The notes under the pieces were generated by a model. That model was not told the origin of the DNA. It worked only from the letters and a program-made list of their open reading frames with translations, and did no database searches. A DNA stretch of 6,356 nucleotides, from contig DATJZV010000163.1 of the NCBI GenBank assembly GCA_035498715.1, forward strand, positions 1-6,356, given 5' to 3'. A program made the translations under genes and the position numbers. This document shows positions 1-6,241 of the stretch, piece after piece. Each line of letters starts with the position of its first letter. Position 1 is the first letter of the stretch. Source of the stretch: DASPSR01 sp035498715. Lineage in GTDB: Bacteria; Nitrospirota; UBA9217.

Positions 1-1244
1 AGGAAGAGGATTACCAGGGGCCAGAGCCCCCTGTCGACGGCTGCCTTCAGCACCGTGAACTCGCTCACGAATATATTGAAGGGCGGCGTACCCGAAAGCG
101 ACAAAGCGCCTATGAAGGTCAACGTGCCGAGGAGCGGCATGGAAGAGAGCACGCCGTTCACGTTGGCAATATTCGTCGAGCCGAAGCGAGCCTGGATCTT
201 TCCTGAGGCGAAGAACATGAGCGGCTTTGCCAGCGCGTGGTTCAGGATATGAAGGAGTGCCCCATAGATGCCTACCGGCCCGCCGATGCCGACGCCGAGG
301 GAGATGATGCCCATGTGTTCGATACTGCTGTACGCAAGGAGCCGCTTGTAGTTCTCCTGCACGAGGATGAATATGGCCGCGATGCCGACCGAGATGAGCC
401 CGAAGATGATCAACAGGGTGCCGGTGAACGCTTCTCCCGTCGACGGTTCGACGATAGATACAAAGCGCATGATCCCGTAGAATGCGGTGTTTAAGAGGAT
501 CCCCGAGAGCAGCGCGCTGATGGGGCTGGGCGCCTGGCTGTGCGCGTCCGGCAGCCAGTTATGCACCGGCGCCAGGCCGGCCTTGGTGCCGTAACCCACG
601 AGCACGAAGATGAATGCCAGCTTCATGGTCACGGGATTAAGCCGGGGGGCCACGGTTTTGAGCGCCGTCCAGTTGAGCGCCCCCTCGGTCCCCATGACCG
701 CCGTGGAAGCGTAATAGGCGATGAAGGTCCCGAGGAGCGCGAAAGTGATGCCGACCGTGCAGAGGATGATGTATTTCCAGGCCGCTTCGACTGCCAAAGG
801 CCGCTTATGGAACCCGAGCCCTATGAGAAGGGCCGACACGATCGTCGTGGCCTCGATCCCGATCCACATGATCGCCAGATTGTTCGCCATGGTCACGATA
901 AGCATGGTGAAGATGAAGAGCTGCAACAGGCCGTAATAGCGCCTGACCCCGCGGAGATCAATGAGCCCGGCCTCCAGCTCGTGCTCGAGGTAGCTGATGG
1001 AATAGATCGCCGAGGCGAGGCTCAGGCAAATGATGATCGCCATGATATAGCCCGAGAGAGCGTCCATGGAGAAGGCTCCGCCCAAGTCCGCAACCGGAGC
1101 GGAAATGGATGCTGCAACCGTCGGATAGGCATACAGCGCCAGGACGGCAGTGCCGGCGAGGCTCACATATCCGATCAAGCGTGCATTCCTCAGCACATAG
1201 CATATGAAGGCCGTTACGACCGGTATGATCAGTATTGCGACCAC
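1..1244 (-). CDS. hyfF: Hydrogenase-4 component F-like proton-channel subunit (partial, C-terminus beyond window)
   Basis: This is an antiporter-like membrane subunit (Proton_antipo_M family, related to NuoL/M/N) of a hydrogenase-4 / Ehr type complex. It is expected to move ions across the cytoplasmic membrane. The reading frame is open from 1244 to the left edge, giving 414 codons; HyfF proteins are usually about 480-530 residues, so the C-terminus is missing. Family residues I can read are the TM5 glutamate E131 (WIGIEATT), K221 in GYGTKAG with H228 (APVHNW), the AYSSIEHMG motif at 304-312, H332, H336 and K340 (LHILNHALAK), and E395 (FVSEF). The position matching K248 of the neighbouring HyfB is asparagine N252 (LLNTAFYG). 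The GTG start at 1244-1242 was chosen because AGAGG (1255-1251) lies 6 bases upstream, with GGGAG just before it. The gap after hyfE is 51 bases, so cotranscription is likely. A NuoN/M-like subunit of another complex is less likely, given the hyfE and hyfC neighbours. Confidence 0.92.
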   Translation of the reverse strand, partial: MVAILIIPVVTAFICYVLRNARLIGYVSLAGTAVLALYAYPTVAASISAPVADLGGAFSMDALSGYIMAIIICLSLASAIYSISYLEHELEAGLIDLRGVRRYYGLLQLFIFTMLIVTMANNLAIMWIGIEATTIVSALLIGLGFHKRPLAVEAAWKYIILCTVGITFALLGTFIAYYASTAVMGTEGALNWTALKTVAPRLNPVTMKLAFIFVLVGYGTKAGLAPVHNWLPDAHSQAPSPISALLSGILLNTAFYGIMRFVSIVEPSTGEAFTGTLLIIFGLISVGIAAIFILVQENYKRLLAYSSIEHMGIISLGVGIGGPVGIYGALLHILNHALAKPLMFFASGKIQARFGSTNIANVNGVLSSMPLLGTLTFIGALSLSGTPPFNIFVSEFTVLKAAVDRGLWPLVILF

Positions 1245-1250
1245 GTATAT

Positions 1251-1260
1251 CCTCTCTCCC
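1251..1260 (-). promoter_or_regulatory. Ribosome binding site of hyfF
   Basis: On the minus strand GGGAGAGG precedes the GTG codon, with AGAGG 6 bases and GGGAG 11 bases upstream of it. It decides the GTG start, because there is no ATG near the N-terminus and the frame stays open further upstream. Confidence 0.65.
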
Positions 1261-1295
1261 TGAACTTGGACTGTGAGCTCCGCACTCTCTCCGTC

Positions 1296-1955
1296 CTATC
1301 CTTTAAGTACCGTAAGCTTGTCCAGATCTGCCGATGCAAAGGCCCTCTTGATCTGGATGGCGAAGATCCCAAGAATGATCACGCCCATCAGCATGTCGAA
1401 CAGAACGCCCAGCTCGATTATAGTCGGCATGCCGAAGGTCAAAGAGAACCCCGCGAGGAACAGTCCGTTCTCCATGAACAGAAGCCCTATCGCCTGGGTC
1501 AGCGCCTTTTTTCTCGTGATCATGATGAAAAGGCTGATGAGGATGACGGCGATGGATATCTGGAGCACGTTCTTCGAAAACCCGGTGACGAAGATTCCGT
1601 CCTTGAGCGATGCGTACACCACGGCCACAAGGATGCCCGAGATGGCGAGCGACACGGAGTTGCTGATGTAGGGCTGCACTTCGTGCGTCACCCGCATCTG
1701 GCGCACGATCCGCCGCAGGAAAAGCGGTATGATGATCCCCTTGGTGGCAAGCGTGAGCAGAGCCGCGATATAGAGATGCGTTTCGCCCACGAGGACCGCC
1801 ACCACGGCGATCAGGCCGGACAGGAGCCAGGAATTGATCGTGTATGCCTTCACATAGGACTCGATGCTCTTGAAGGCGTTCAGGGTGACGGCCGTCAGGA
1901 GAATGCCGACGGAAATGAAATCAGTTATCGAGAAAGCTTCCAGCCAGACTTTCAT
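1296..1955 (-). CDS. hyfE: Hydrogenase-4 component E-like membrane subunit
   Basis: This is a 219-residue integral membrane protein, close to the length of E. coli HyfE (216). In this family the C-terminal half resembles NuoK and helps form the ion path next to the antiporter-like subunits. The sequence shows hydrophobic segments throughout, a membrane lysine in LATKG (K72), and two in-membrane acidic residues in the NuoK-like half, E162 in FMENG and E181 in TIIELG. It ends in the short hydrophilic tail typical of HyfE (from QIKRAF to the stop). The ATG at 1955 has a good Shine-Dalgarno sequence (AAGGGA, 7 bases upstream). It lies between hyfC (166 bases upstream) and hyfF (51 bases downstream). 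E. coli hyf has hyfD, another antiporter-like gene, between C and E, and here there is none. I see no frameshift or missing key residue. Confidence 0.93.
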   Translation of the reverse strand: MKVWLEAFSITDFISVGILLTAVTLNAFKSIESYVKAYTINSWLLSGLIAVVAVLVGETHLYIAALLTLATKGIIIPLFLRRIVRQMRVTHEVQPYISNSVSLAISGILVAVVYASLKDGIFVTGFSKNVLQISIAVILISLFIMITRKKALTQAIGLLFMENGLFLAGFSLTFGMPTIIELGVLFDMLMGVIILGIFAIQIKRAFASADLDKLTVLKG

Positions 1956-1962
1956 GACGCGA

Positions 1963-1968
1963 TCCCTT
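1963..1968 (-). promoter_or_regulatory. Ribosome binding site of hyfE
   Basis: AAGGGA on the minus strand ends 7 bases before the ATG at 1955. It supports this start and shows that hyfE can be translated independently despite the long gap after hyfC. Confidence 0.65.
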
Positions 1969-1988
1969 TTTTAATAAGAGCAATAAAA

Positions 1989-2030
1989 TTTTCTCCGCAG
2001 AGATAAGGGCACATAGCGGTAGAAGACAGC
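1989..2030. repeat. Decayed intergenic repeat, copy A
   Basis: The plus strand has TTTCTCCGCAGAGATAAGG followed by CACATAGCGGTAGAAGACAG. It resembles a degenerate form of the common intergenic 'ctccgcagagacacagagg' repeat found in many deltaproteobacterial and Nitrospirota-like genomes. The same flavour appears near 3159-3190 and 6135-6180. The family assignment comes from memory of the pattern, not from an alignment. Confidence 0.4.
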
Positions 2031-2121
2031 AATGCTTTTTTCAGCGACCCCATGGCCTCAATGGTGAATGTATTCTTAAAGTTTTCAATCGTCAATTTCA
2101 ATTCGATGTTCACCGACGTCC

Positions 2122-3039
2122 TCACTTCCCCATCATGATATGCGTCACGAGCGACAGGAACGCGAGCACGAAGGCTCCTCCAAGGATCGACGGTAGCTGG
2201 AAGAAGCGCACCTTTGCCCGCGTGGACTCCACGGCCGCCATGAGGACGGCCATCCCAAGCATTTTGGCCGCGTAGATGCCGAGCGGGACGATAAGCCCTG
2301 CGAATGTAACACCATTGGCAATTCCCGCGGGAAAGAAGATATCGACTGCCAGCGTAAAAAGGACCATCTGCTTTATGTAGTGGGCCCATTCCATGAGCGC
2401 CAGATAACGGCCCGAATATTCCAGGATCATTCCTTCATGGATCATGGTGAGCTCGAGATGCGTGTCCGGGTTGTCGACCGGCACCCTTCCCGTCTCGGCG
2501 ATGATCGCGACGACAAATGCGGAGAGCGACAGCAGATGCGATGGAGAGTATGCAGCGCCCTGCTTCGCGGCAATAACCGCGATATTGGTGGAGCCGGCGG
2601 CTATGGCGGCCGCAAAGAGCGCGAGCATCATCATGGGTTCAACGAGAATAGCGACGGTCATCTCCCTGCTGCTCCCCTCACCCCCGAAGGCGGTCCCGGC
2701 GTCGAGGCCGGCAAGAGCCATGAAGAACCGTGAAAGGGCGAAGAGGTAGATGAGGACGATCACATCGCCCATCATGCTGTAAGGCGGCTTCACGGAAACG
2801 ACAGGGACGATCATGGCCGCGGCTATAGTTGAGACGAATACGACATAGGGTGCTGCCGTGAATACCCAGGAAGTGACGCTGGATACCACCATGTCCTTCT
2901 TGAACAGACGCAAGAGGTCGTAGTAAGGCTGAAGGATGCCGGGCCCTTTTCTTCCCTGCATGTTCGCCTTGAGCTTCTTGATCACCCCGTTCACGAGAGG
3001 AGAGAAGAAGATGATTATGAGAAACTGAAAATAATCCAT
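2122..3039 (-). CDS. hyfC: Hydrogenase-4 component C-like subunit (NuoH-like membrane anchor)
   Basis: This is the NuoH / HycD / HyfC family membrane subunit. It anchors the soluble electron-transfer subunits and links redox chemistry to ion transport. It has 305 residues from the ATG at 3039, matching the usual 300-320. Diagnostic motifs in order are QGRKGPGILQPYYDL (28-42), the GEGSSREMTVAILVEP stretch (120-135), the long conserved loop from ETGRVPVDNPDTHLE (182-196) into HEGMILEYSGRYLAL (201-215), and ESTRAKVRFFQLP (271-283). A GTG three codons upstream (3048) would give 308 residues, but GGGA ends only 2 bases before that GTG and 11 bases before the ATG, so the ATG is preferred. It sits 154 bases after hyfB. 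NuoH of complex I is an alternative, but the neighbours and the form of the motifs point to the hydrogenase-4 group. Confidence 0.94.
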   Translation of the reverse strand: MDYFQFLIIIFFSPLVNGVIKKLKANMQGRKGPGILQPYYDLLRLFKKDMVVSSVTSWVFTAAPYVVFVSTIAAAMIVPVVSVKPPYSMMGDVIVLIYLFALSRFFMALAGLDAGTAFGGEGSSREMTVAILVEPMMMLALFAAAIAAGSTNIAVIAAKQGAAYSPSHLLSLSAFVVAIIAETGRVPVDNPDTHLELTMIHEGMILEYSGRYLALMEWAHYIKQMVLFTLAVDIFFPAGIANGVTFAGLIVPLGIYAAKMLGMAVLMAAVESTRAKVRFFQLPSILGGAFVLAFLSLVTHIMMGK

Positions 3040-3193
3040 AGATGACACGATCCCAGATCGAGATCAATAAATTTCAAACAATTTCCAACCATCCCCATGC
3101 AAACATCATAAATTTCGACATTGGCTATTGAAATGCATTGATGATCTTTGGCCTTTTCTTATTTCTCCGTGTCGCCGTAACCCCGTGGTCGTC
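3040..3193 (-). other. 154-base gap between hyfB and hyfC, no gene
   Basis: This is an AT-rich spacer unlike the flanking GC-rich genes. The hyfB-proximal part holds a decayed repeat (3159-3190). The rest is a low-complexity mix of 'aaattt' and 'caattt' words that resembles other decayed intergenic filler. I see no frame, promoter or terminator that I can support. Confidence 0.6.
3159..3190. repeat. Decayed intergenic repeat, copy B
   Basis: Read on the minus strand this is GACCACGGGGTTACGGCGAC followed by ACGGAGAAATAAG. It is close to the widespread 'ccacggagacacggagaaa' repeat with a few substitutions. It starts a few bases after the hyfB stop codon. Confidence 0.45.
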
Positions 3194-5185
3194 TCATGTG
3201 CCAAATATCAGCAACAGTATCAGCGTAAATAAAATATAAGCCAGATACAGCTGCAGGCTCCCGGATTGAAGCAACTTCACCTTGCCGGCAACCGCTTGGA
3301 TGAACCACATGACCGGCTCATACACATACCGCTCAAAGAACGGCGTGATCTCGCCGCCGTATCGGATGGATTTCACGAAGAACGGCTTTATCAGGTATGT
3401 GACCTTCAGGTCCCTGCTCGGGAGGTAGATCCGTTTATAAATGATCCTGAGGGGCTTGGTGAACGCCGTTGCAGTGTACTGCATTCGCGGCGTGAGCCCC
3501 CGTATGCCGCAGTCCCAGGAATCGGCATACACGGTCTTTCTCCTGCCACCTGCGAGCCTCACAAAAATGACTGCAGCGATGAAGATCATCGCCATGGAAA
3601 CGGCAAGCGCAGTCGTTGAGAGCGATGCTGAGGACACGGGCGTCAACAAGACGCCCTGCTGGTGCAGTTCTACGTACGATCCCGTTATGGTAAAGACCGC
3701 TGGCGCAAGGAGCGCGACCGGAATTCGCGGGAAGACGCCGAAGAGAATACAAAATAACGCCAGGAACGCCATGCCCAGGACCATCCATGCCGAGGACTCT
3801 TGGGCCGACTTAGCATGCTCGCTCCGCGCCATTCCGAGGAACGTGGTGCCGAAGGTCTTGACGAAACCGGCAGCCACGATGGCACCGGTGAGCGCCAGTG
3901 CCGCGCCGCCCAAGGGCGAGACGATCTTCGCAACGACGGATGGCGACTGGAAGCCGAGAAGGAGCGACTGGTACGTGAGCCACTCGCTCACGAACCCGTT
4001 CAAAGGCGGTAAAGCAGTAATGGCAAGAGCGCCCAGGAGGAAGAAGAATCCCGTGTAGGGCATTACCTTGAGGAGCCCACCCAGTTTCTCCATATTCCTT
4101 GTCCTGGTGGCATTCACTACGGAGCCGGCTCCAAGGAACAAGAGTCCCTTGAAGAGGGCGTGGTTCAGAGCATGGTAGAACGCCGCTGCAAGGGCAAAGC
4201 CCGAGAGGACGAGCATTCCGCTGCTCCGGAACATCATGGACGCGCCGATCCCCAGGAGGATGATACCGACGTTCTCCACGCTCGAGTAGGCAAGAAAGAC
4301 CTTGAGGTCATTCTCCATGATCGCATAGAGGATGCCAAGGACCGCGGAGACCGCGCCGACCGCGATGATCGTTATCCCCCACCACTCGGGCCCTGCACCC
4401 AGCACGTCCAGGGCGATCCTGAGGAAGCCGTACACCGCAGTCTTGATCATGACGCCTGACATGAGAGGGGTAATGTTCGATGGGGCAACGGGATAGGCCC
4501 GGGGTATCCAGGTGTGGAGCGGGATGATGCCCGCCTTAGTGCCAAATCCTATGATCGAAAAGATGAAGACCAGGGTCTTGACGCCCTGCGGCAGACTCGG
4601 GGCAGCCGCCCGCATGGACGCGAAATCCATGCTCCCCGTGTAGTGCGCCAGAACAAGGAAGAGCCCGATGATGAAGGCCGTTCCGATGTGGGTCATCACC
4701 ACGGTAAAGAGGCCCGCCTTTGCCGTCTCCTCGTTCCGCTCAAAGACCACGAGGAAGTATGAGGCCACTGCCATGGTCTCCCAGGAAACGAGGAAGGTGT
4801 AGATGTTCGCGGAGAGGACCACGCCGTACATGCTGAGGATAAGGATGTTGTACAGGAATCCCATGAACCCGGCGTTCTTGATCCCCCGGGTGAAGCCGAT
4901 GGAGTAGAGCGAGACGGAAATGGTGATAAGCGATATAAGAACTACAAAGAAAGCGGAGAGCGCGTCAGCATAAAAGGTAAAGCTAAAGATCGGTGAAACG
5001 GCTATGTCCGCGCTGGTGAAGGCCGGGGTAAAGAGAAGGTACCCGCCTGCGGCGAGGAAGAAAAGAGCGCCTGTCAAGGAGAAGAGATAGCTGAAGTTTC
5101 GTACTTTCGAGAGCGGAAGCTGTGAAGCAACTGCGCCGAAAAGAAAACAGAGAATGCCTATCGAAAATATACTCGCAACGTTCAT
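3194..5185 (-). CDS. hyfB: Hydrogenase-4 component B-like proton-channel subunit
   Basis: This is an antiporter-like membrane subunit, 663 residues against 672 in E. coli HyfB, so it is full length. It should form one ion channel of the complex. The Proton_antipo_M core spans about residues 125-420. Readable key residues are E136 in SWETM, K217 in GFGTKAG with H224 (PLHTW), K248 in VMIKTAVYG, the ENDLK motif (291-295) followed by AYSSVENVG, H338, H342 and K346 (YHALNHALFKG), E401 (FVSEW) and K443. A HyfB-type C-terminal extension follows (from about 546): DSWDCG (555-560), YTATAFTKPLRI (570-581), and a final membrane helix at 645-662. This extension separates HyfB from NuoL/M/N. The ATG at 5185 begins a signal-anchor-like first helix. 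I see no strong Shine-Dalgarno sequence before it. It is the first gene of the hydrogenase-like operon, behind a candidate promoter at 5260-5289. Confidence 0.95.
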   Translation of the reverse strand: MNVASIFSIGILCFLFGAVASQLPLSKVRNFSYLFSLTGALFFLAAGGYLLFTPAFTSADIAVSPIFSFTFYADALSAFFVVLISLITISVSLYSIGFTRGIKNAGFMGFLYNILILSMYGVVLSANIYTFLVSWETMAVASYFLVVFERNEETAKAGLFTVVMTHIGTAFIIGLFLVLAHYTGSMDFASMRAAAPSLPQGVKTLVFIFSIIGFGTKAGIIPLHTWIPRAYPVAPSNITPLMSGVMIKTAVYGFLRIALDVLGAGPEWWGITIIAVGAVSAVLGILYAIMENDLKVFLAYSSVENVGIILLGIGASMMFRSSGMLVLSGFALAAAFYHALNHALFKGLLFLGAGSVVNATRTRNMEKLGGLLKVMPYTGFFFLLGALAITALPPLNGFVSEWLTYQSLLLGFQSPSVVAKIVSPLGGAALALTGAIVAAGFVKTFGTTFLGMARSEHAKSAQESSAWMVLGMAFLALFCILFGVFPRIPVALLAPAVFTITGSYVELHQQGVLLTPVSSASLSTTALAVSMAMIFIAAVIFVRLAGGRRKTVYADSWDCGIRGLTPRMQYTATAFTKPLRIIYKRIYLPSRDLKVTYLIKPFFVKSIRYGGEITPFFERYVYEPVMWFIQAVAGKVKLLQSGSLQLYLAYILFTLILLLIFGT

Positions 5186-5213
5186 TAGTCAAAATAAAAT
5201 CGATTTTCAAATA

Positions 5214-5226
5214 CCGAATGATTCGG
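5214..5226. promoter_or_regulatory. 13-base dyad in the hyfB leader (possible operator)
   Basis: CCGAAT-G-ATTCGG is a perfect inverted repeat with 6-bp arms and a 1-base centre. It lies 28 bases before the hyfB start and downstream of the candidate promoter. The position suits a repressor site or a small leader structure. It could also be chance. Confidence 0.35.
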
Positions 5227-5254
5227 GGTCCTGCGGCTGAAAATAACAAAAGCG

Positions 5255-5266
5255 GTAAAAATTTAC
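5255..5266. promoter_or_regulatory. 12-base dyad overlapping the candidate -10 of hyfB
   Basis: GTAAA-AA-TTTAC is a perfect inverted repeat with 5-bp arms that covers the proposed -10 hexamer. It would be well placed for a repressor, but such AT-rich dyads arise easily by chance. Confidence 0.2.
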
Positions 5267-5289
5267 ATCAAATCGGAGGGCAATGTCAA
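5260..5289 (-). promoter_or_regulatory. Candidate sigma-70 promoter of the hyf operon
   Basis: On the minus strand a perfect TTGACA (5289-5284) is followed after 18 bases by TAAATT (5265-5260, 4 of 6 to TATAAT). The predicted transcript would start near 5253 and carry a leader of about 65-70 bases before hyfB. No sigma-54 site (GG...GC at the right spacing) was found upstream of hyfB, unlike the FhlA-controlled hyf and hyc operons of E. coli. Confidence 0.5.
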
Positions 5290-5384
5290 GGGGAAATGCG
5301 GTTACTCCACACGAACCGGGCAAGCCCCGCAGAATTTCTGGTTAAAATCATAAGATATTGCAGCAACGGCGCATGGAGCAATTC

Positions 5385-5404
5385 TCAAAGAGACACTTCT
5401 TTGA
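5385..5404. other. 7-bp inverted repeat, weak hairpin
   Basis: TCAAAGA and TCTTTGA flank a 6-base loop (GACACT) and are followed by TTTTAT on the plus strand. Only two of the seven pairs are G-C, so it is a poor intrinsic terminator, and the T-run lies on the strand opposite to all the genes. Confidence 0.25.
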
Positions 5405-5588
5405 TTTTATAAATTATCGATTTTCCCATAAATCTCTTTGGGCTTTACAGTGTCGCTGAATTATGATCTGAAATTGTTGGTCTGATCAAAACATAATTTT
5501 AATCTTTATCTACAGTTTTGTCTTAATCAAATATATAATAATTTTATGCGTTGTTTCGTGAGGTCGTGTCTGGAACAATTGCCGTCAT

Positions 5589-6107
5589 CTACTTGATCTT
5601 CTCCATAATGTAGTTAATGATATCTGTCAGGGTGACAATACCCGACAGCCTGCCATTGTCGACAACAGGGAGCTGCTTTATCCCTTTGAGGATCATGAGA
5701 GAACCTGCCTTCACGATGGGCGTATCGCTCGTTATGGTGATGGGCGGCGTCCCCATAATGGTCCGCACCTTCAGGTCATCCAACTGGTGCGCCCTCTCTT
5801 CGATACGCTCGAAGCTCGCCATGTGGCGCTCGCCATCTATAATGTCGGGATAGCCTGGCAGCATAGCCTTGGAAATTTCGGCTGTTGGAATTACTCCTGC
5901 AACCGTTCCCCCATCTAACACCACAAGGCCGTTTAGCAGAATGGCCTTGAAAATATCGGCCTTCGTAATTACTCCCACAATCGTTTCCCCATTCAATACT
6001 ACGAGGCCATTTACGTGGTGTTCCTTAAGAATCTGTGCGCAATCCTTCAAGGTTTGTTCCGGCCCAATAGTATGAACTTGCTTCGTCATAATCACAGCTG
6101 TTTTCAT
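5589..6107 (-). CDS. Small CBS-domain protein with an internally duplicated half-CBS motif
   Basis: This 172-residue soluble protein belongs to the stand-alone CBS-pair family. CBS pairs usually bind adenine nucleotides or related ligands and sense energy state; the partner here is unknown. The first CBS motif starts at residue 1 (MKTAVIMTKQVHTI). A second complete motif spans about 113-172, with a typical KQLPVVDNGRLSGIVTLTDII stretch (144-164). Between them is the family linker beginning GYPDIIDGERH (85-95). The oddity is residues 33-58 and 59-84: NGLVVLNGETIVGVITKAD and NGLVVLDGGTVAGVIPTAE begin two tandem copies of one 26-residue unit, 16 of 26 identical. The copy therefore adds a half motif that ordinary family members should lack. 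The ATG at 6107 was chosen over an in-frame start at 6182 because AAGGAG sits 9 bases upstream and the 25-residue extension is translated repeat DNA. The gene is AT-richer than the hyf genes and is followed by them on the same strand. Confidence 0.88.
   Translation of the reverse strand: MKTAVIMTKQVHTIGPEQTLKDCAQILKEHHVNGLVVLNGETIVGVITKADIFKAILLNGLVVLDGGTVAGVIPTAEISKAMLPGYPDIIDGERHMASFERIEERAHQLDDLKVRTIMGTPPITITSDTPIVKAGSLMILKGIKQLPVVDNGRLSGIVTLTDIINYIMEKIK
5856..6011 (-). repeat. Two tandem 78-base units inside the CBS gene
   Basis: Unit 1 is 5934-6011 and unit 2 is 5856-5933, directly adjacent and in the same frame. By hand alignment, without gaps, about 59 of 78 bases match (roughly three quarters). 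Many differences are at third codon positions, so the duplication is not recent and both copies have stayed in frame. Each unit encodes a strand-strand-helix stretch ending in KAILL or KAMLP. Confidence 0.85.
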
Positions 6108-6114
6108 GAATGCA

Positions 6115-6121
6115 TCTCCTT
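6115..6121 (-). promoter_or_regulatory. Ribosome binding site of the CBS gene
   Basis: AAGGAGA on the minus strand ends 7 bases before the ATG at 6107. It is the best Shine-Dalgarno sequence in the window and fixes the start against the longer frame opening at 6182. Confidence 0.8.
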
Positions 6122-6134
6122 CGGATAAAGAACA

Positions 6135-6180
6135 TTCGCCACCGAGCTCACAGGGAATATAGGGAGTATCTGCGGAAAAC
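6135..6180. repeat. Decayed intergenic repeat, copy C
   Basis: The plus strand reads CGCCACCGAGCTCACAGGG, then AATATAGGGAGTATC and TGCGGAAAAC. This matches the general form 'cgccacagagctcacagagaacacagagag...tgcggaaaac', a common intergenic repeat, with several substitutions. It lies in the CBS leader and makes spurious frames on both strands. Confidence 0.5.
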
Positions 6181-6241
6181 AATTTTCACGAAACATACTA
6201 ATGTCGCGAATAACAAATTAATACAAAGGCGTCTAATTTTG

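Larger units (their letters stand above)
1956..2121 (-). other. 166-base gap between hyfC and hyfE, no recognisable gene
   Basis: The gap is AT-richer than the flanking genes. Its hyfE-proximal half contains a decayed repeat (annotated separately). A short frame opens at an ATG about 100 bases before hyfE and overlaps the hyfE start by ATGA (33 residues). It has no Shine-Dalgarno sequence that I can see, and its peptide is largely the translated repeat, so I do not call it a gene. I see no hairpin followed by a T-run, so transcription probably continues into hyfE. Confidence 0.6.
5186..5588. other. 403-base AT-rich intergenic region between the CBS gene and hyfB
   Basis: There is no convincing reading frame here. 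The half next to hyfB holds a sigma-70-like promoter and two small dyads. The middle holds a 7-bp inverted repeat (5385-5404). The half next to the CBS gene (about 5405-5560) is very AT-rich and featureless to me. I found no good GC-rich terminator after the CBS gene, so read-through into hyfB cannot be excluded. Confidence 0.7.

Noticed and set aside
540..2006. A 488-codon plus-strand open frame over hyfF and hyfE
   Set aside because: It is highly charged, rich in H, D, R and E, and has no recognisable domain. It is the antisense shadow of GC-rich membrane genes, whose motifs are clear on the minus strand.
1952..2389. A 145-codon minus frame ending in an ATGA overlap with hyfE, including a possible 33-residue small protein
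   Set aside because: Most of it overlaps hyfC in another frame. The last 33 residues are mostly translated repeat, with no Shine-Dalgarno sequence that I can see.
5361..5379. Sigma-54 promoter for hyfB (TTGC with a possible upstream element on the minus strand)
   Set aside because: TTGC is present, but the -24 part reads TCCATGC and lacks the required GG.
5511..5539. Plus-strand promoter with a TATAAT box
   Set aside because: TATAAT at 5534-5539 lies in a simple AT-rich run. The hexamer at the proper distance is TACAGT, and no gene follows on that strand.
6108..6182. N-terminal extension of the CBS protein (start at 6182)
   Set aside because: The ATG at 6107 has a strong AAGGAG at proper spacing, and the protein from there begins like other CBS-pair proteins. 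The extension lies in decayed repeat DNA.
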